Notes under the pieces: generated by a model
The model's input: only the letters and a program-made list of their open reading frames with translations
What the model was told of the DNA's origin: nothing
Database searches by the model: none
Made by a program: the position numbers and the translations under genes
NCBI RefSeq assembly: GCF_003024525.3
Contig: NZ_CP035934.2
Span: 2,170,001 to 2,234,000, forward strand
Reading direction: 5' to 3'
Source: Acinetobacter cumulans
GTDB lineage: Bacteria > Pseudomonadota > Gammaproteobacteria > Pseudomonadales > Moraxellaceae
Length of the DNA stretch: 64,000 nucleotides
In this document: positions 56,429 through 64,000 of the stretch, in pieces
How positions within the stretch are numbered: the stretch's first letter is position 1
Layout: each line of letters begins with the position of its first letter

Positions 56429-57100
56429 TTAATACTCTGCAATAAAGCCTTGATAGGATAAAACCTGAGTAAACGAGTGCACCTGTACAAAGCCAGCTTC
56501 ACGTAATAGATTAAAAGTTTCATGCGTGCTTAATGCATAAAAATCATCCTGCATTCTGCTCTGCATCGCCTGCACTTGCTTCTCTAAAAGCCCATTCATC
56601 AAACACATTTGCTGTAAAGCTTCAGCTTCTTGCTTAAAAGAAAATTGAGTTAAATCAAATGTTAAAAAGATGCCATTCATTTTCATACAGCGTCTTGCAG
56701 CCTGCATAAACTCCAGCTTGTGTTCAAAAGGAATAAAGTGCGTGACCAAAATCGATAAAACTGCATCAAACTGAGGGGAATGTTCAAAATCTATATGACT
56801 ACCCAAGATAAAATTGACCCGATTATCATTATTCCACAACGCCACATAATCTTTGGCTTTGTCCAGCATTGGCTGAGAAAGCTCTGTAACCGTAAATCTG
56901 CATCGCGGAAAAGCTTGTAGCAGATAGCCCAGTTCGTAGCCCGTCCCAACACCAACAATCAACACATGCGCATCTTGAGATAAATGCGCCTGCAGTATTG
57001 CCAAAATCTGCTGATGAACCAATTGATAACCGGGAATCAATTTACGGATATGCAGGTCATAGCCCTCTACTACCTGCGGGTTGCAAAAATCCTTTGCCAC
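56429..57100 (-). CDS. SAM-dependent methyltransferase
   Basis: The 223-aa protein has class I methyltransferase motif I VLIVGVGTGYELGYLLQAF near residue 46, motif II VTELSQPMLDKAK near 71 and the post-motif acidic LSILVTHFI near 115. No substrate can be named. It begins with GTG at 57100, supported by AAGGAAA ten bases upstream. It lies just after the DUF2520 gene on the same strand (35-base gap), so they may be one transcript. Confidence 0.82.
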   Translation of the reverse strand: MAKDFCNPQVVEGYDLHIRKLIPGYQLVHQQILAILQAHLSQDAHVLIVGVGTGYELGYLLQAFPRCRFTVTELSQPMLDKAKDYVALWNNDNRVNFILGSHIDFEHSPQFDAVLSILVTHFIPFEHKLEFMQAARRCMKMNGIFLTFDLTQFSFKQEAEALQQMCLMNGLLEKQVQAMQSRMQDDFYALSTHETFNLLREAGFVQVHSFTQVLSYQGFIAEY

Positions 57101-57135
57101 AATGCTTTCCTTTTAGATATTTAGTCCATTACAAC

Positions 57136-57915
57136 TTAAATAGAATAATGACGTTTTAAAATTTGTTCACTCATCAATGTATACACTGCCTTTAAATCAT
57201 CATGTCCTGCGTGTAGTAACATGTCACTATGCATGGCAATAATGTTTTGATCACCGCGCATCGCAGGGCCGGTTTGCATCATTCGGGGATCTGACTGAGT
57301 GGCTTTTTGCGCGGTCTCCAATATTAAGGGATATAGCAAACTAAAATCGACCTGTTTGGCATCCACTACTTGCTTGGCCATGTCAAAGCAATAATTGCTA
57401 AAATTACAGGCATACACCGCTGCCAAATGCAGACTCAAGCGCTGTGCAGAGTCGTATTGATAAACACGCTGACTCAATTGCTGTACCAGCATCGTTAAAG
57501 TCTCTAAGTCTGCCGGCTCAACAGCTTCTACAAACAAAGGCGTACTCGACCAATCGACTTCACGTTGCATGCTAAATGTTTGTAGCGGATACAACACACC
57601 AGAGCGAGCATGCACGGTGGTTAACTGCTGGATGTCGGTACTTCCTGAAGTATGCACAATGAGCGTCTGCGGTAAATATGGATGTACTGCTTCAATCACC
57701 GTTCGAATTGCACTATCGCTCACCGCAATAATCAATAAATCTACGTTTGGGTTTAATTGAGAGATGTCCTCCACGGCATCGGCGCCAACCGCTTGCGCAA
57801 GTTGCTTTGCGCCCTCAGAGCTACGGCTATAAATATTGATAATCTGATGATGTTGCTGCAATACATGCGCAAAATGATGTGCTACCCGCCCAGCCCCAAT
57901 AAAACTAATTCGCAT
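57136..57915 (-). CDS. Rossmann-fold DUF2520 protein
   Basis: The 259-aa protein starts MRISFIGAGRVAHHFAHVLQ, an NADP-binding Rossmann motif GAGxVA, continues DLLIIAVSDSAIRTVIEAV and VHTSGSTD near 95, and has the C-terminal DUF2520 region (AAVYACNFSNYCFDMAKQV near 183), which resembles the ketopantoate reductase-like fold. The reaction is not known. The ATG at 57915 with GAGAAG upstream is chosen rather than the longer frame from 57954, which overlaps a terminator. Confidence 0.85.
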   Translation of the reverse strand: MRISFIGAGRVAHHFAHVLQQHHQIINIYSRSSEGAKQLAQAVGADAVEDISQLNPNVDLLIIAVSDSAIRTVIEAVHPYLPQTLIVHTSGSTDIQQLTTVHARSGVLYPLQTFSMQREVDWSSTPLFVEAVEPADLETLTMLVQQLSQRVYQYDSAQRLSLHLAAVYACNFSNYCFDMAKQVVDAKQVDFSLLYPLILETAQKATQSDPRMMQTGPAMRGDQNIIAMHSDMLLHAGHDDLKAVYTLMSEQILKRHYSI

Positions 57916-57954
57916 TTTATGCTTCTCATTCATCTTGAAAGCTAAGCATGCCAA

Positions 57955-57985
57955 GAAAAAAGGGATGCTTCAATTCATCCCTTTT
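57955..57985 (-). terminator. Rho-independent terminator
   Basis: AAAAAAGGGATG-CTTCAATT-CATCCCTTTTT hairpin; on the minus strand it lies after the lipoprotein gene at 58279-59322. Confidence 0.75.
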
Positions 57986-58101
57986 TATTTATACAGATTT
58001 TAAAAGTAACGTGTGGTCACTTTTCTTATATATTCAAGCTTGAATATTCAATAAATCTCTTTCATAAATCATTTTTTGAACTATTAAAATTCATGATGTA
58101 A

Positions 58102-58214
58102 ATTCCCTCTCTTTGAGGAGATGAGAAGCACTGATTCACAAGGGAGAGGTTTTTTAAACTTTAAACCCCTCATCCTCTTGCGGAATGTATTCCTCATCCC
58201 AAAGGGAGAAGGGA
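58102..58214. repeat. Imperfect terminal-inverted-repeat element
   Basis: A 113-base stretch is framed by TTCCCTCTCTTTGAGGAGATG on the left and, in inverse complement, TCCCTTCTCCCTTTGGGATG on the right. Inside are further CCCCTCATCC/GGGAGAGG blocks. Such CCCTCTCC-rich intergenic repeats are common in gammaproteobacteria; this one carries no ORF. Confidence 0.6.
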
Positions 58215-58278
58215 CTTTCATTGATAATTTAAGTACCAATTAATGTTCATTTTTTAATTTTTGAAAGAGCGCTAATGC

Positions 58279-59322
58279 TTAATTAAATAGGTTATTCAAA
58301 TATACTGTACGCTCTTTGGTTTTTTGCACAAAACACTGACTATATTGGATCGCTTGGTTTTGTTTTTCCATTACATCGTTCCAATAGCGATGTTGCTGTT
58401 GATAGGTTTCAAGCTCGCTATCTTTTAAGTCATATACACGTTTTTGCGAAATTACTTTACAGTCCACATCACGTTTTTCGAACCAATCAGACTGGTCTTG
58501 TTGTTGTGCCGTTTTTTGCTCTGGACTAAAACGATCCCATGTACTGTTCAAACGTTCCACCACAGCTTTTTGTTCTGCATCGACTTCTTTTTGACGAATA
58601 TCGAGGGCTTTCTGCGCCAAGGCCGTTTGTGCAGCATTCTCTTTATTGTATTCCTCTACACTTTGCTGGTTGGCCTCAATATCGGCCTTATTACGTTTTT
58701 GATATGCCTCAAAATTTACCGCTAACTCTGAAATTTTAGCAGACAAACCCACTAAACTCGCACTTTCTACCGACAAACTAATTTCATCATTGTCTGAGCG
58801 TTCCAAGCTATATTTAAAGTCTGAACCACTAATCTTATCGTCTTGAAGTTTTAAAGAACTCCACTCATTCTTAATTGAATCTTGTAATGTATAAGAACTT
58901 GGAGATTCAGTGTCTTCGCCATCACACTCGTCACATGGTTCTTCTAAATACGCATTTTCTGCACGCTTTTGTAGGCCTTTCGGCAAGATCGCCACCAGCA
59001 AGCTACTACATTCAAGTTGTTTTGCTTGCTCAGGTTGTTCTGTATGCGTCGCAATATGGCTAATTTCAAATTTAATATTTTTACGGATTTTTTCTAATAA
59101 AACCTGATCAGACTCATAGCCCGATTGGCGTAGCCGTTGATCTAATTGAGATAAATAATCTTCTTTTAAATGGTTTTGAATTTGTTCCACATTGGCTGGC
59201 GCACTACAGCTCCAATCTTGCAACTTTGCGTTTTCAGTGGCTGTGGTGTCTTTTTTGCGTAGATCACATGCAGTCAGAAGCAAACCACTACACACCACAC
59301 CTGTTATCAATACAGATTTCAT
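58279..59322 (-). CDS. Lipoprotein of unknown function, 347 aa
   Basis: The start at 59322 gives a lipoprotein signal MKSVLITGVVCSGLLLTAC with lipobox LTAC at residues 16-19; the frame upstream to 59385 runs through the DUF937-OmpA terminator region and is not needed. The mature protein is acidic, with a Cys-rich YLEEPCDECDGEDTES stretch near 150 and a long coiled coil (about 205-290, repeated Gln/Lys/Glu). No domain recognised. It stands 105 bases downstream of the OmpA-type gene on the same strand, so both may act in the envelope. Confidence 0.75.
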   Translation of the reverse strand: MKSVLITGVVCSGLLLTACDLRKKDTTATENAKLQDWSCSAPANVEQIQNHLKEDYLSQLDQRLRQSGYESDQVLLEKIRKNIKFEISHIATHTEQPEQAKQLECSSLLVAILPKGLQKRAENAYLEEPCDECDGEDTESPSSYTLQDSIKNEWSSLKLQDDKISGSDFKYSLERSDNDEISLSVESASLVGLSAKISELAVNFEAYQKRNKADIEANQQSVEEYNKENAAQTALAQKALDIRQKEVDAEQKAVVERLNSTWDRFSPEQKTAQQQDQSDWFEKRDVDCKVISQKRVYDLKDSELETYQQQHRYWNDVMEKQNQAIQYSQCFVQKTKERTVYLNNLFN

Positions 59323-59383
59323 TGTTTTAAACCAAAAATTGTTATTATTCGCGGCCAATTTAAGCAAATTTTCATAAAAAAAC

Positions 59384-59415
59384 AAGATCGCCCTCGTAAC
59401 ATTGAGAGCGATCTT
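59384..59415 (-). terminator. Rho-independent terminator
   Basis: AAGATCGC...GCGATCTT hairpin with inner CCTC/GAG pairing, T-rich on the minus strand, 12 bases past the OmpA-type gene stop. Confidence 0.65.
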
Positions 59416-59427
59416 ATTTCACACACA

Positions 59428-60885
59428 CTATTTCACTTCAGTGACACCTTGATTAGTGACTTCACGTACTTTACCCGTCTCTGTATTTAACACTTCAAAT
59501 TCAATCCGACGGTTTTGGAATTGACCTTCTGGTGTTGAATTGTCTGCTTTTGGTTGCTCTTGGCCATAACCTTCGGCTTTCAATTGTGCTGGGTCGACTC
59601 CTTTTGCAACTAAATAATTTTTAATTGCTTCGGCACGTTTTAAAGACAAAGCTTTGTTGGCTTCAGCATTACCAACAGAATCTGTAAACCCTTTGATAGT
59701 CAGTTGTACTTGCGATGCACGTTGCATGAGTGCAGCTGCCTGATCCAAAATCGATTGATTTGCTTTTGGAATTTCACTTGAACCTGAAGCAAAATTAATA
59801 ATTTGCATATTTAATGCAGTTGCTACATCCAAAGCACGGATTTTATCTGGATTAATGCTTGCCAAGGCTTTTTGTGCATTGCTAATACTGTTATCTACTG
59901 TACTGTTAATATCGACGGGTTGTTGCCCAACCACCTTCATATTTGGCACGAGACCTTGTACTTGTGATATCAACCGATTTGCATCTGCATTATTTGCTGT
60001 TTGTATAGAGAGTTGATCGCCCATCCATGTTAAAGAGGCATTTGGCACCCCTTTGAACAATTTTAATACCGATGGAATCGATTCCTGATCGATAAATTGC
60101 GTATGGTATGCCGCATCAGTTTCGGCACCACAACCTGTTGGATGGGTAAAAATTTGTTTAACCTCATTTTGTAAAATATTCATATATGAGGCATTATTAA
60201 CATAAATCTGACAAGTCGATAGTTCACCTTGGGCATTGGTACTCAATTGGAATTTGGCAGGTTGATTACTGCTACTTTGTACAGGAGTAACCGTCTCCGC
60301 TTGCTTACGTTCAGAGCAAGATTTAAACCAAAAGCCTGCCAGCAAAGCCAAAATAACCAAGGCAATCAATGCGATCCAAGAACCTGATTTTTTTTCTTCC
60401 ACAGGCTCTGTTACATGTCTTACTTCTGCCTGATGTACTGTTTCACCTATAGCCGTATTAATACCTAAAGCGGCCAACATTCCAGCTGCCCACTGTGGTA
60501 AGGCCCTTTTGATTCCATCAAAATGGGTTTCAATCAAATGTACAATCGCATCAGGGTCAGATGAGCCTGCTTCAGATTGTAAAAAACCCATTACTGGCAT
60601 AATGGATTTATTTAAAGTGTGTTCAATTTCTGGTGCAGGTGCAGCACCTGAAACAGTGTCCAAAAACTTTTCTTTCAATCCAATATTAGACTGAAAGATG
60701 TCAATTAAACGTGGATTGAGCTGATCTGCCAAACTGGCAATTAAGCCAGGCTTTGCTTTAAAAACACTGAGTAAAATAGGATAAAACTGGTTTAATGCAT
60801 TATTTTTTTCAAATAAATGCTCACTTTCACCATCTAATACAATGGCTGAAACCTGTTGTTTTAACAGCTCTAATAAATCAGTCAT
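59428..60885 (-). CDS. DUF937 plus OmpA-domain envelope protein
   Basis: Residues about 1-150 form a helical DUF937-like region (LLELLKQQVSAIVL, FDGIKRALPQWAAGMLAALG), followed by a membrane helix (about 167-187, WIALIALVILALLAGFWF), a BON-like middle part with Cys pairs, and a C-terminal OmpA domain (FASGSSEIPKANQSIL, IKGFTDSVGNAEANKALSLKRAEAI, EGYGQEQPKADNSTPEGQFQNRRIEF, about 375-470) that binds peptidoglycan. It likely anchors the inner membrane to the wall. Relatives often carry this domain order in Acinetobacter. Confidence 0.85.
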   Translation of the reverse strand: MTDLLELLKQQVSAIVLDGESEHLFEKNNALNQFYPILLSVFKAKPGLIASLADQLNPRLIDIFQSNIGLKEKFLDTVSGAAPAPEIEHTLNKSIMPVMGFLQSEAGSSDPDAIVHLIETHFDGIKRALPQWAAGMLAALGINTAIGETVHQAEVRHVTEPVEEKKSGSWIALIALVILALLAGFWFKSCSERKQAETVTPVQSSSNQPAKFQLSTNAQGELSTCQIYVNNASYMNILQNEVKQIFTHPTGCGAETDAAYHTQFIDQESIPSVLKLFKGVPNASLTWMGDQLSIQTANNADANRLISQVQGLVPNMKVVGQQPVDINSTVDNSISNAQKALASINPDKIRALDVATALNMQIINFASGSSEIPKANQSILDQAAALMQRASQVQLTIKGFTDSVGNAEANKALSLKRAEAIKNYLVAKGVDPAQLKAEGYGQEQPKADNSTPEGQFQNRRIEFEVLNTETGKVREVTNQGVTEVK

Positions 60886-61012
60886 AAGTATATTCCTTGT
60901 TTAGCCTTGTTCTTTTTTCATTTCTTTTCTTTCTAATCTTTTAAAGTGTATGCCTGAATATTTAAATCATTGTGAATAATTGTATTTCTTTGATAAGTGG
61001 TATTTACACCAT

Positions 61013-61040
61013 AAAAAAAGCCAGCCGAAGCTGACTTTTT
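61013..61040 (-). terminator. Rho-independent terminator
   Basis: AAAAAAGCCAGC-CGAA-GCTGACTTTTT hairpin (one mismatch) 33 bases after the pyrC' stop; T run on the minus strand. Confidence 0.75.
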
Positions 61041-61073
61041 AAATACAAACTGAGCACACCATAAAGCGTTTAA

Positions 61074-62309
61074 TTAAGCCTTAAAAGTCACCAGTGCTTT
61101 ACCTTTTACTGTTGCGCCAATCAGTGGAGTATTTTTACCGTTCGACACAATACTGTCTTTTGTAATTGTCCATTCAAGCTCTGGATCAACCAATACCCAA
61201 CCTGCTTCTTGTTCCCAACGCGTTTGCATTTGAGCAACAATTGCAGGCTGTAGTGTAACTTTTTTCACCCATTCTAGTGGCTCAAGCAAACCATCATTAA
61301 CCAGTTGTACGCCAAATGGAATGAACGTATCAAATGCTGTAAAGCCTGGTTGTGTTTCAGCAAATGGCGCCATTTTGGCAGAACTGCTAAGCGGTTCATG
61401 ATGCGTACAAATCGCATCAATCACCCCTTCTTTTACACCTTGACGTAATAATGCTTTGTCTTGTTCATCACGAAGTGGCGGACGCACATGCGCCAATGAA
61501 TTAAAGCCATCAATCAATTGATCCGTTAAATGCAATTGATGCATAGCCACATCACAAGTTACTGGTAAACCTTTTGCTTTTGCATTTTTAATAAGTTCAA
61601 CTGACGCGCCACAAGACAATAAACCAAAGTGAGCACGTACACCTGTTGCTTCAATCATTAATAGATATTTTGCAATCGCAACTGTTTCAGCTAAAGCTGG
61701 AATCATTGGCAACCCTTGACGAGATGCAATAAAGCCTTCATGCACACAGCCATCTTTCGCAATTTGGTGCTCTTCAGCATAGAATACTACCGTCATATTG
61801 ACGCCAGCTGCATATTCTAAAGTACGAATCACCACATCATCATTGGCAAATGGCGCATTGGCATTTGAAACTGCGGTACAACCACCTTTTTTCAAGCCCG
61901 CCATATTGGCAGGTTGTTGTCCTTTCAAACCTTGGGTTTGTGCACCAATCACTTGTAAATAAATACCACCATCCAACATGGCTTTTTCAACTAAACCATG
62001 AATAAGGGCGCCATTGTCTTGCACAATTGGCTTTGAATCTGGTGGTGTAAATACATGCAAAATACCATTTGCAACGGCAGCTTTACCTTCTGATTTAAGC
62101 GTACCGTGTTGCTGCTGACCTGGTTCACGTAAGCGTGCACATAAGTCAACCATGGTTGGCATTAACCATTTACCTTGGCCGTTTATTGTTTCAGCAACAT
62201 TGTCTGTCGCGCCAACCAATTGACCATTTTCAACATAAACCGTTTGCACGCTGTCAGTATTTTGAATCGGGTCTAAGACACGTACATTTTCAATTTTTAC
62301 AATAGTCAT
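61074..62309 (-). CDS. Dihydroorotase-like protein PyrC', catalytically inactive
   Basis: Dihydroorotase fold with the family start IVKIENVRVLDPIQN and the PTMVDLCARLREPG segment (residues about 48-61). Active enzymes have HxH here (DLHVHLREPG); this one reads CAR, so both metal His residues are lost. Later landmarks such as VTCDVAMHQLHLTD and ICTHHEPLSSSAK are kept in part. Such PyrC' (PyrX) proteins form a structural complex with aspartate carbamoyltransferase in pseudomonads. The ATG at 62309 is chosen; it lies 11 bases after the pyrB stop, on the same strand. A functional dihydroorotase must be encoded elsewhere. Confidence 0.88.
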   Translation of the reverse strand: MTIVKIENVRVLDPIQNTDSVQTVYVENGQLVGATDNVAETINGQGKWLMPTMVDLCARLREPGQQQHGTLKSEGKAAVANGILHVFTPPDSKPIVQDNGALIHGLVEKAMLDGGIYLQVIGAQTQGLKGQQPANMAGLKKGGCTAVSNANAPFANDDVVIRTLEYAAGVNMTVVFYAEEHQIAKDGCVHEGFIASRQGLPMIPALAETVAIAKYLLMIEATGVRAHFGLLSCGASVELIKNAKAKGLPVTCDVAMHQLHLTDQLIDGFNSLAHVRPPLRDEQDKALLRQGVKEGVIDAICTHHEPLSSSAKMAPFAETQPGFTAFDTFIPFGVQLVNDGLLEPLEWVKKVTLQPAIVAQMQTRWEQEAGWVLVDPELEWTITKDSIVSNGKNTPLIGATVKGKALVTFKA

Positions 62310-62319
62310 GACTTCTACC

Positions 62320-63336
62320 TTATCCCGCAACCGCTTCTAACAAACCTTTCTCTTCTAATTGACCTTGCATTGCTAAAGCCAAAACTGCCATACGCACTGC
62401 AATACCGTTCGTTACCTGATTTAAAATCACAGACTGTGGGCCATCAGCAATACTTGAGTCAATTTCAACACCGCGGTTCATTGGCCCAGGATGCATCACG
62501 ATACAATCTGGTTTTGCCATCGCAAGACGTTCTTTGTTCAAGCCATACATTTTGTAAAATTCAGCTTGTGAAGAAAGTGCTGGTGAATCAATACGTTCAT
62601 TTTGAATGCGTAAAGTAATAATCACGTCACAATCTTTAATGCCATCTTCCATATTATTAAATAGACGAATACCTTCGCCATATTCATCAAATCCATAAGG
62701 AAGAAGTGTATTTGGTGCAATCACACGAATATCTTTACAACCTAAGGTTTGCAGTGCAGCAACATCTGAACGCGCAACACGCGAGTGTTTAATATCACCA
62801 ATAATGGCAATGCTAATATCTTCAAAATTCTTTTTAGTTTCACGGCGAATCGTCAGCATATCCAACATGGCTTGGGTTGGATGTGCATGTCGACCATCAC
62901 CTGCATTAATAATGGCAATGTTTGGACAAACGTCTTTTGCAATAAAGTGAGCAGCACCTGAAGAGGAATGACGAACTACGAAAATATCCGTCGCCATTGC
63001 TTCTAAATTCCACAGCGTATCACGCAGTGTTTCGCCTTTTGATGTACTTGAACGTGCAATATCAATGTTGAGTACATTGGCAGATAAGCGCTTTGCAGCA
63101 GCTTCAAATGTGGTACGCGTACGTGTTGAATTTTCAAAAAACAGGTTCATTACCGTACGGCCTTCAAGAAGATTATTGGTAATAAGCTGATTTTGGTCAT
63201 TAAAAAAGGACTGTGCAGTGTCCAATATTTTTGTGAGAGTTTCTTTAGAAAGACCTTCGATGGTAAGGAAATGTTTTAAGTGACCATCTTGGTTGAGTTG
63301 AATCTGGCTCGGTGTATGCAATGCCGCCAAGTGCAT
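62320..63336 (-). CDS. pyrB: Aspartate carbamoyltransferase catalytic subunit
   Basis: Carbamoyl-phosphate motif [19 protein letters not shown] near residue 68, [12 protein letters not shown] near 120, [17 protein letters not shown] near 150 and [13 protein letters not shown] near 275 are complete. It joins carbamoyl phosphate and aspartate in pyrimidine synthesis. No pyrI regulatory subunit is present; instead the dead dihydroorotase PyrC' follows, as in class A complexes. Length 338 aa fits. Confidence 0.96.
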   Translation of the reverse strand: MHLAALHTPSQIQLNQDGHLKHFLTIEGLSKETLTKILDTAQSFFNDQNQLITNNLLEGRTVMNLFFENSTRTRTTFEAAAKRLSANVLNIDIARSSTSKGETLRDTLWNLEAMATDIFVVRHSSSGAAHFIAKDVCPNIAIINAGDGRHAHPTQAMLDMLTIRRETKKNFEDISIAIIGDIKHSRVARSDVAALQTLGCKDIRVIAPNTLLPYGFDEYGEGIRLFNNMEDGIKDCDVIITLRIQNERIDSPALSSQAEFYKMYGLNKERLAMAKPDCIVMHPGPMNRGVEIDSSIADGPQSVILNQVTNGIAVRMAVLALAMQGQLEEKGLLEAVAG

Positions 63337-63623
63337 GAGAGATTCCTTATCGTTAAGTTAACGCATTATACAGAGAATCTAGCAAATTGGCAGTTGAAGT
63401 TTTCAGCAATCGCACCAAAGCTCAGCCGAAATAAAAAATAGAATTCTATATTCCTATGTATAAATTCAATTAGATAATTTAAACAAAATCATTATAATGA
63501 GTCCTTTGCTGTATTGTCTGATCGCGACTTAACGATCTAGCCCTCACTCTCTAAAGTAAGAGCTAAACGTATTAAAATTATACGCATCAGCGAGCAAAAC
63601 AGCCTTTATATCTGCATCATGCT

Positions 63624-63989
63624 CTAGCGTAAAGCGCCAATATAATGGTGTGAAACTTGCGCCTTATAAATCTCATCCTCTGTTGCTTCGCAGTATGGAT
63701 CTTCTTGATCCTCTTTCATTTCAGCCACAAGCGTATCAGCGACAGGCAATTCAACTTGTGTTTCATCTTCTACATCCAACTCCATCATCAACTGTAAACG
63801 AACACTTAAACGATCAAGTTCTGTATCATGTGCTTGTAAAGCCAACTTAATCACGTGATATGCATATTGTTTATTCTCGACCATATACATCACATCAATG
63901 ACACGAACACCTAAACGGCGCATTCGTGCATATAAAAGTGTTGCAACTGAAAATATTTCTGAACTACTGGCTTGTTCGACATGTTGCAT
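63624..63989 (-). CDS. Hypothetical protein, 121 aa
   Basis: The start is placed at the second ATG (63989) because AGGGG lies six bases upstream; the first ATG (63992) is only three bases closer. The protein is acidic and helical (VATLLYARMRRLGVRVIDVMYM near 17, ELDRLSVRLQLMMELDVEDE near 57) and ends ATEDEIYKAQVSHHYIGALR. No signal peptide or known domain. It lies 287 bases from pyrB on the same strand, upstream in transcription order. Confidence 0.65.
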   Translation of the reverse strand: MQHVEQASSSEIFSVATLLYARMRRLGVRVIDVMYMVENKQYAYHVIKLALQAHDTELDRLSVRLQLMMELDVEDETQVELPVADTLVAEMKEDQEDPYCEATEDEIYKAQVSHHYIGALR

Positions 63990-64000
63990 CATATTCCCCT

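Larger units (their letters stand above)
57916..58278. other. Gap holding a terminator and an inverted-repeat element
   Basis: The 363-base stretch contains the terminator at 57955-57985 and an imperfect inverted repeat element at 58102-58214. No gene is seen. Confidence 0.6.

Noticed and set aside
63520..63600. Possible structured leader or ncRNA upstream of pyrB
   Set aside because: Only short imperfect stems can be drawn by eye; no known family is recognised.

Overview
The window is a chromosomal segment of a low-GC gammaproteobacterium, almost certainly Acinetobacter (Moraxellaceae). The reasons are a dispersed gspL/gspM pair, pyrB followed by a catalytically dead pyrC', the order sixA-gspL-gspM-pyrD-cvpA-purF, an RpoH with the RpoH box, and Acinetobacter-type small lipoproteins. 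I assigned genus and functions by reading protein motifs; no database search was possible.

Layout. 1-12.9 kb: mostly enzymes (CYTH/CHAD protein, amidohydrolase, M16 protease behind a Fur-box-like site, PhzF, flavin reductase-like protein, acyltransferase, glyoxalase II). 12.9-16.5 kb: the accessory zone. It starts with an AT-rich 2-kb stretch that carries four XerC/XerD (pdif-like) sites enclosing three small modules: a broken Nudix gene, an APH-family phosphotransferase and a membrane-protein remnant. It is followed at once by seven tRNA genes (Leu-Leu-Trp-Leu-Leu-Trp-Leu) built from a nearly perfect 512-bp tandem duplication. 16.5-31 kb: kinase-patatin overlapping pair, DUF815 ATPase, phytase-like lipoprotein, ChaA-like antiporter, tsaD, rpsU-yqeY, BepA-like protease, a hydroxyacid dehydrogenase with a probable HolD (psi) partner, and an M48-like protein without zinc ligands. 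31-38.4 kb: a long minus-strand series, purF-cvpA-pyrD-gspM-gspL-sixA-gpsA-nitroreductase. 38.5-47.5 kb: small lipoprotein, RhlB-type helicase, cold shock protein, TusA-like protein, rpoH, thiSG, GST, SulP transporter. 47.6-64 kb: a histidine kinase, a GlyGly-CTERM nuclease, trmB, an alcohol/aldehyde oxidation pair, a cell-envelope pair (lipoprotein and DUF937-OmpA protein) and pyrB-pyrC'.

How parts connect. purF/cvpA, pyrD and pyrB/pyrC' supply purine and pyrimidine synthesis. gspL and gspM are inner-membrane parts of the type II secretion system, a plausible exporter for the GlyGly-CTERM nuclease. The GMC oxidoreductase and aldehyde dehydrogenase form an alcohol-to-acid route. BepA-like protease, OmpA-type protein and lipoproteins belong to the envelope.

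The most unusual part is the chromosomal array of Xer sites next to the tRNA cluster: each module is bounded by 28-bp sites of the kind known from Acinetobacter plasmid dif modules, and the module genes end within 10-20 bp of a site or inside it.
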